A stretch of DNA of 32,593 bases from Acidobacteriota bacterium (lineage in GTDB: Bacteria > Acidobacteriota > Vicinamibacteria > Vicinamibacterales > UBA2999), in NCBI GenBank assembly GCA_018000455.1, contig JAGNJW010000040.1, positions 1 to 32,593 of the forward strand. The letters are read 5' to 3'. Position numbers and translations under genes: made by a program. Shown piece by piece: positions 32,467 to 32,593 of the stretch. Positions within the stretch are counted from its first letter, which is position 1, and each line of letters opens with the position of its first letter. Below the pieces are notes generated by a model that ran no database searches, was not told the origin of the DNA, and saw only the letters and a list, made by a program, of their open reading frames with translations.

Positions 32467-32593
32467 GTCTTTGTTTAGCGGGTGAGGCGACGGTGGGCGC
32501 TGCGAATCCAAGATTCCGTACTTGTACAAATGTGAGGGTACTGGCATAACGTTGGCGTGCCTGGCGAGCGCGCCCCGATCGACGGTCTGACCC
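32467..32593. repeat. Right copy of terminal inverted repeat (probable mobile-element end)
   Basis: Bases 32467-32591 are the perfect reverse complement of 1-125, and two further bases (CC) reach the edge. The junction at 32466/32467 lies inside a coding sequence, which marks it as a true insertion boundary of the element rather than a random repeat. The order GTCTTTGTTTAGCGGG then GGCATAACGTTGGCG reads outward. GGCATAACG-type ends are reminiscent of some recombinase-driven elements, but that is a weak resemblance. Confidence 0.8.

Noticed and set aside
32274..32549. Intact 91-aa exported protein
   Set aside because: The last 27 codons lie wholly within the terminal repeat and break a recognised hydrolase family sequence.
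1..32593. Linear plasmid or phage genome with terminal inverted repeats
   Set aside because: The content is chromosomal (fbp, ahcY, pilT, sensor kinase) with no replication, packaging or structural genes, and the right repeat interrupts a gene.
1..32593. tRNA, rRNA genes or CRISPR arrays
   Set aside because: No CCA-ending cloverleaf, rRNA core sequence or regularly spaced direct repeats were noticed; this was by eye, without a covariance-model search.

Overview
The window is a GC-rich stretch of bacterial chromosome. It probably comes from an Acidobacteriota genome of the Vicinamibacteria kind, and probably from a metagenome assembly. That placement is inferred from base composition, from the many exported hydrolases and beta-propeller proteins, from a TIGR03067-type lipoprotein, and from start sites without leaders. 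No rRNA, tRNA, CRISPR array, phage or plasmid replication gene was seen. Both ends carry the same 125-bp sequence in opposite orientation, each copy running outward to the edge. This looks like two copies of a mobile element at which assembly stopped.

Layout. 1-621: repeat copy, then about 480 bp with no gene but with nested inverted repeats. 622-3609: gamma-glutamyltransferase lipoprotein and S-adenosylhomocysteine hydrolase, an apparent operon. 3651-3753: a scar where the first codons of a Rieske oxygenase meet the ribosome-binding site and start of a lost minus-strand gene. 3821-6783: glycine-zipper lipoprotein (-), exported DinB-like protein (+), cation:proton antiporter (+). 6887-9243: two exported NHL propellers (-). 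9295-13025: flavin reductase (+), propeller (-), Rieske oxygenase (+), and a frameshifted double SnoaL-like gene (+). 13064-17955: small membrane protein (-), then fructose-1,6-bisphosphatase, cyclophilin, TerB-like protein, HAD phosphatase and a PilT-like ATPase (all +). 17974-25224: a minus-strand block with a second gamma-glutamyltransferase, DinB protein, YkgJ-type protein, alpha/beta hydrolase, acyltransferase-like membrane protein with a 47-aa partner, and a hybrid histidine kinase. 25371-29026: SMP-30 lactonase and PQQ glucose dehydrogenase (-), divergent from a secreted aldose 1-epimerase (+). 29046-32189: a cytochrome b561 remnant joined to a YbaK remnant, a TIM-barrel protein, a TIGR03067 lipoprotein and a double-domain universal stress protein (all -). 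32274-32466: the start of an alpha/beta hydrolase cut off by the right repeat.

Three themes stand out. First, 25.4-29.0 kb reads as a periplasmic glucose-oxidation module: mutarotase supplies beta-glucose, the PQQ enzyme makes gluconolactone, and the lactonase opens it. Second, eight genes have a TAnnnT-like -10 box only 5-8 nt before the start codon, implying leaderless mRNAs, while other genes in the same window use good Shine-Dalgarno sequences. Third, the window holds several decay scars (two deletion-like junctions, one double frameshift, one repeat-truncated gene), which fits an accessory, actively rearranging region. I did not find a clearly new defence or mobile system. The best leads are the leaderless promoter grammar, the outward-facing repeat and the CTG/mini-ORF start at 31.2 kb.
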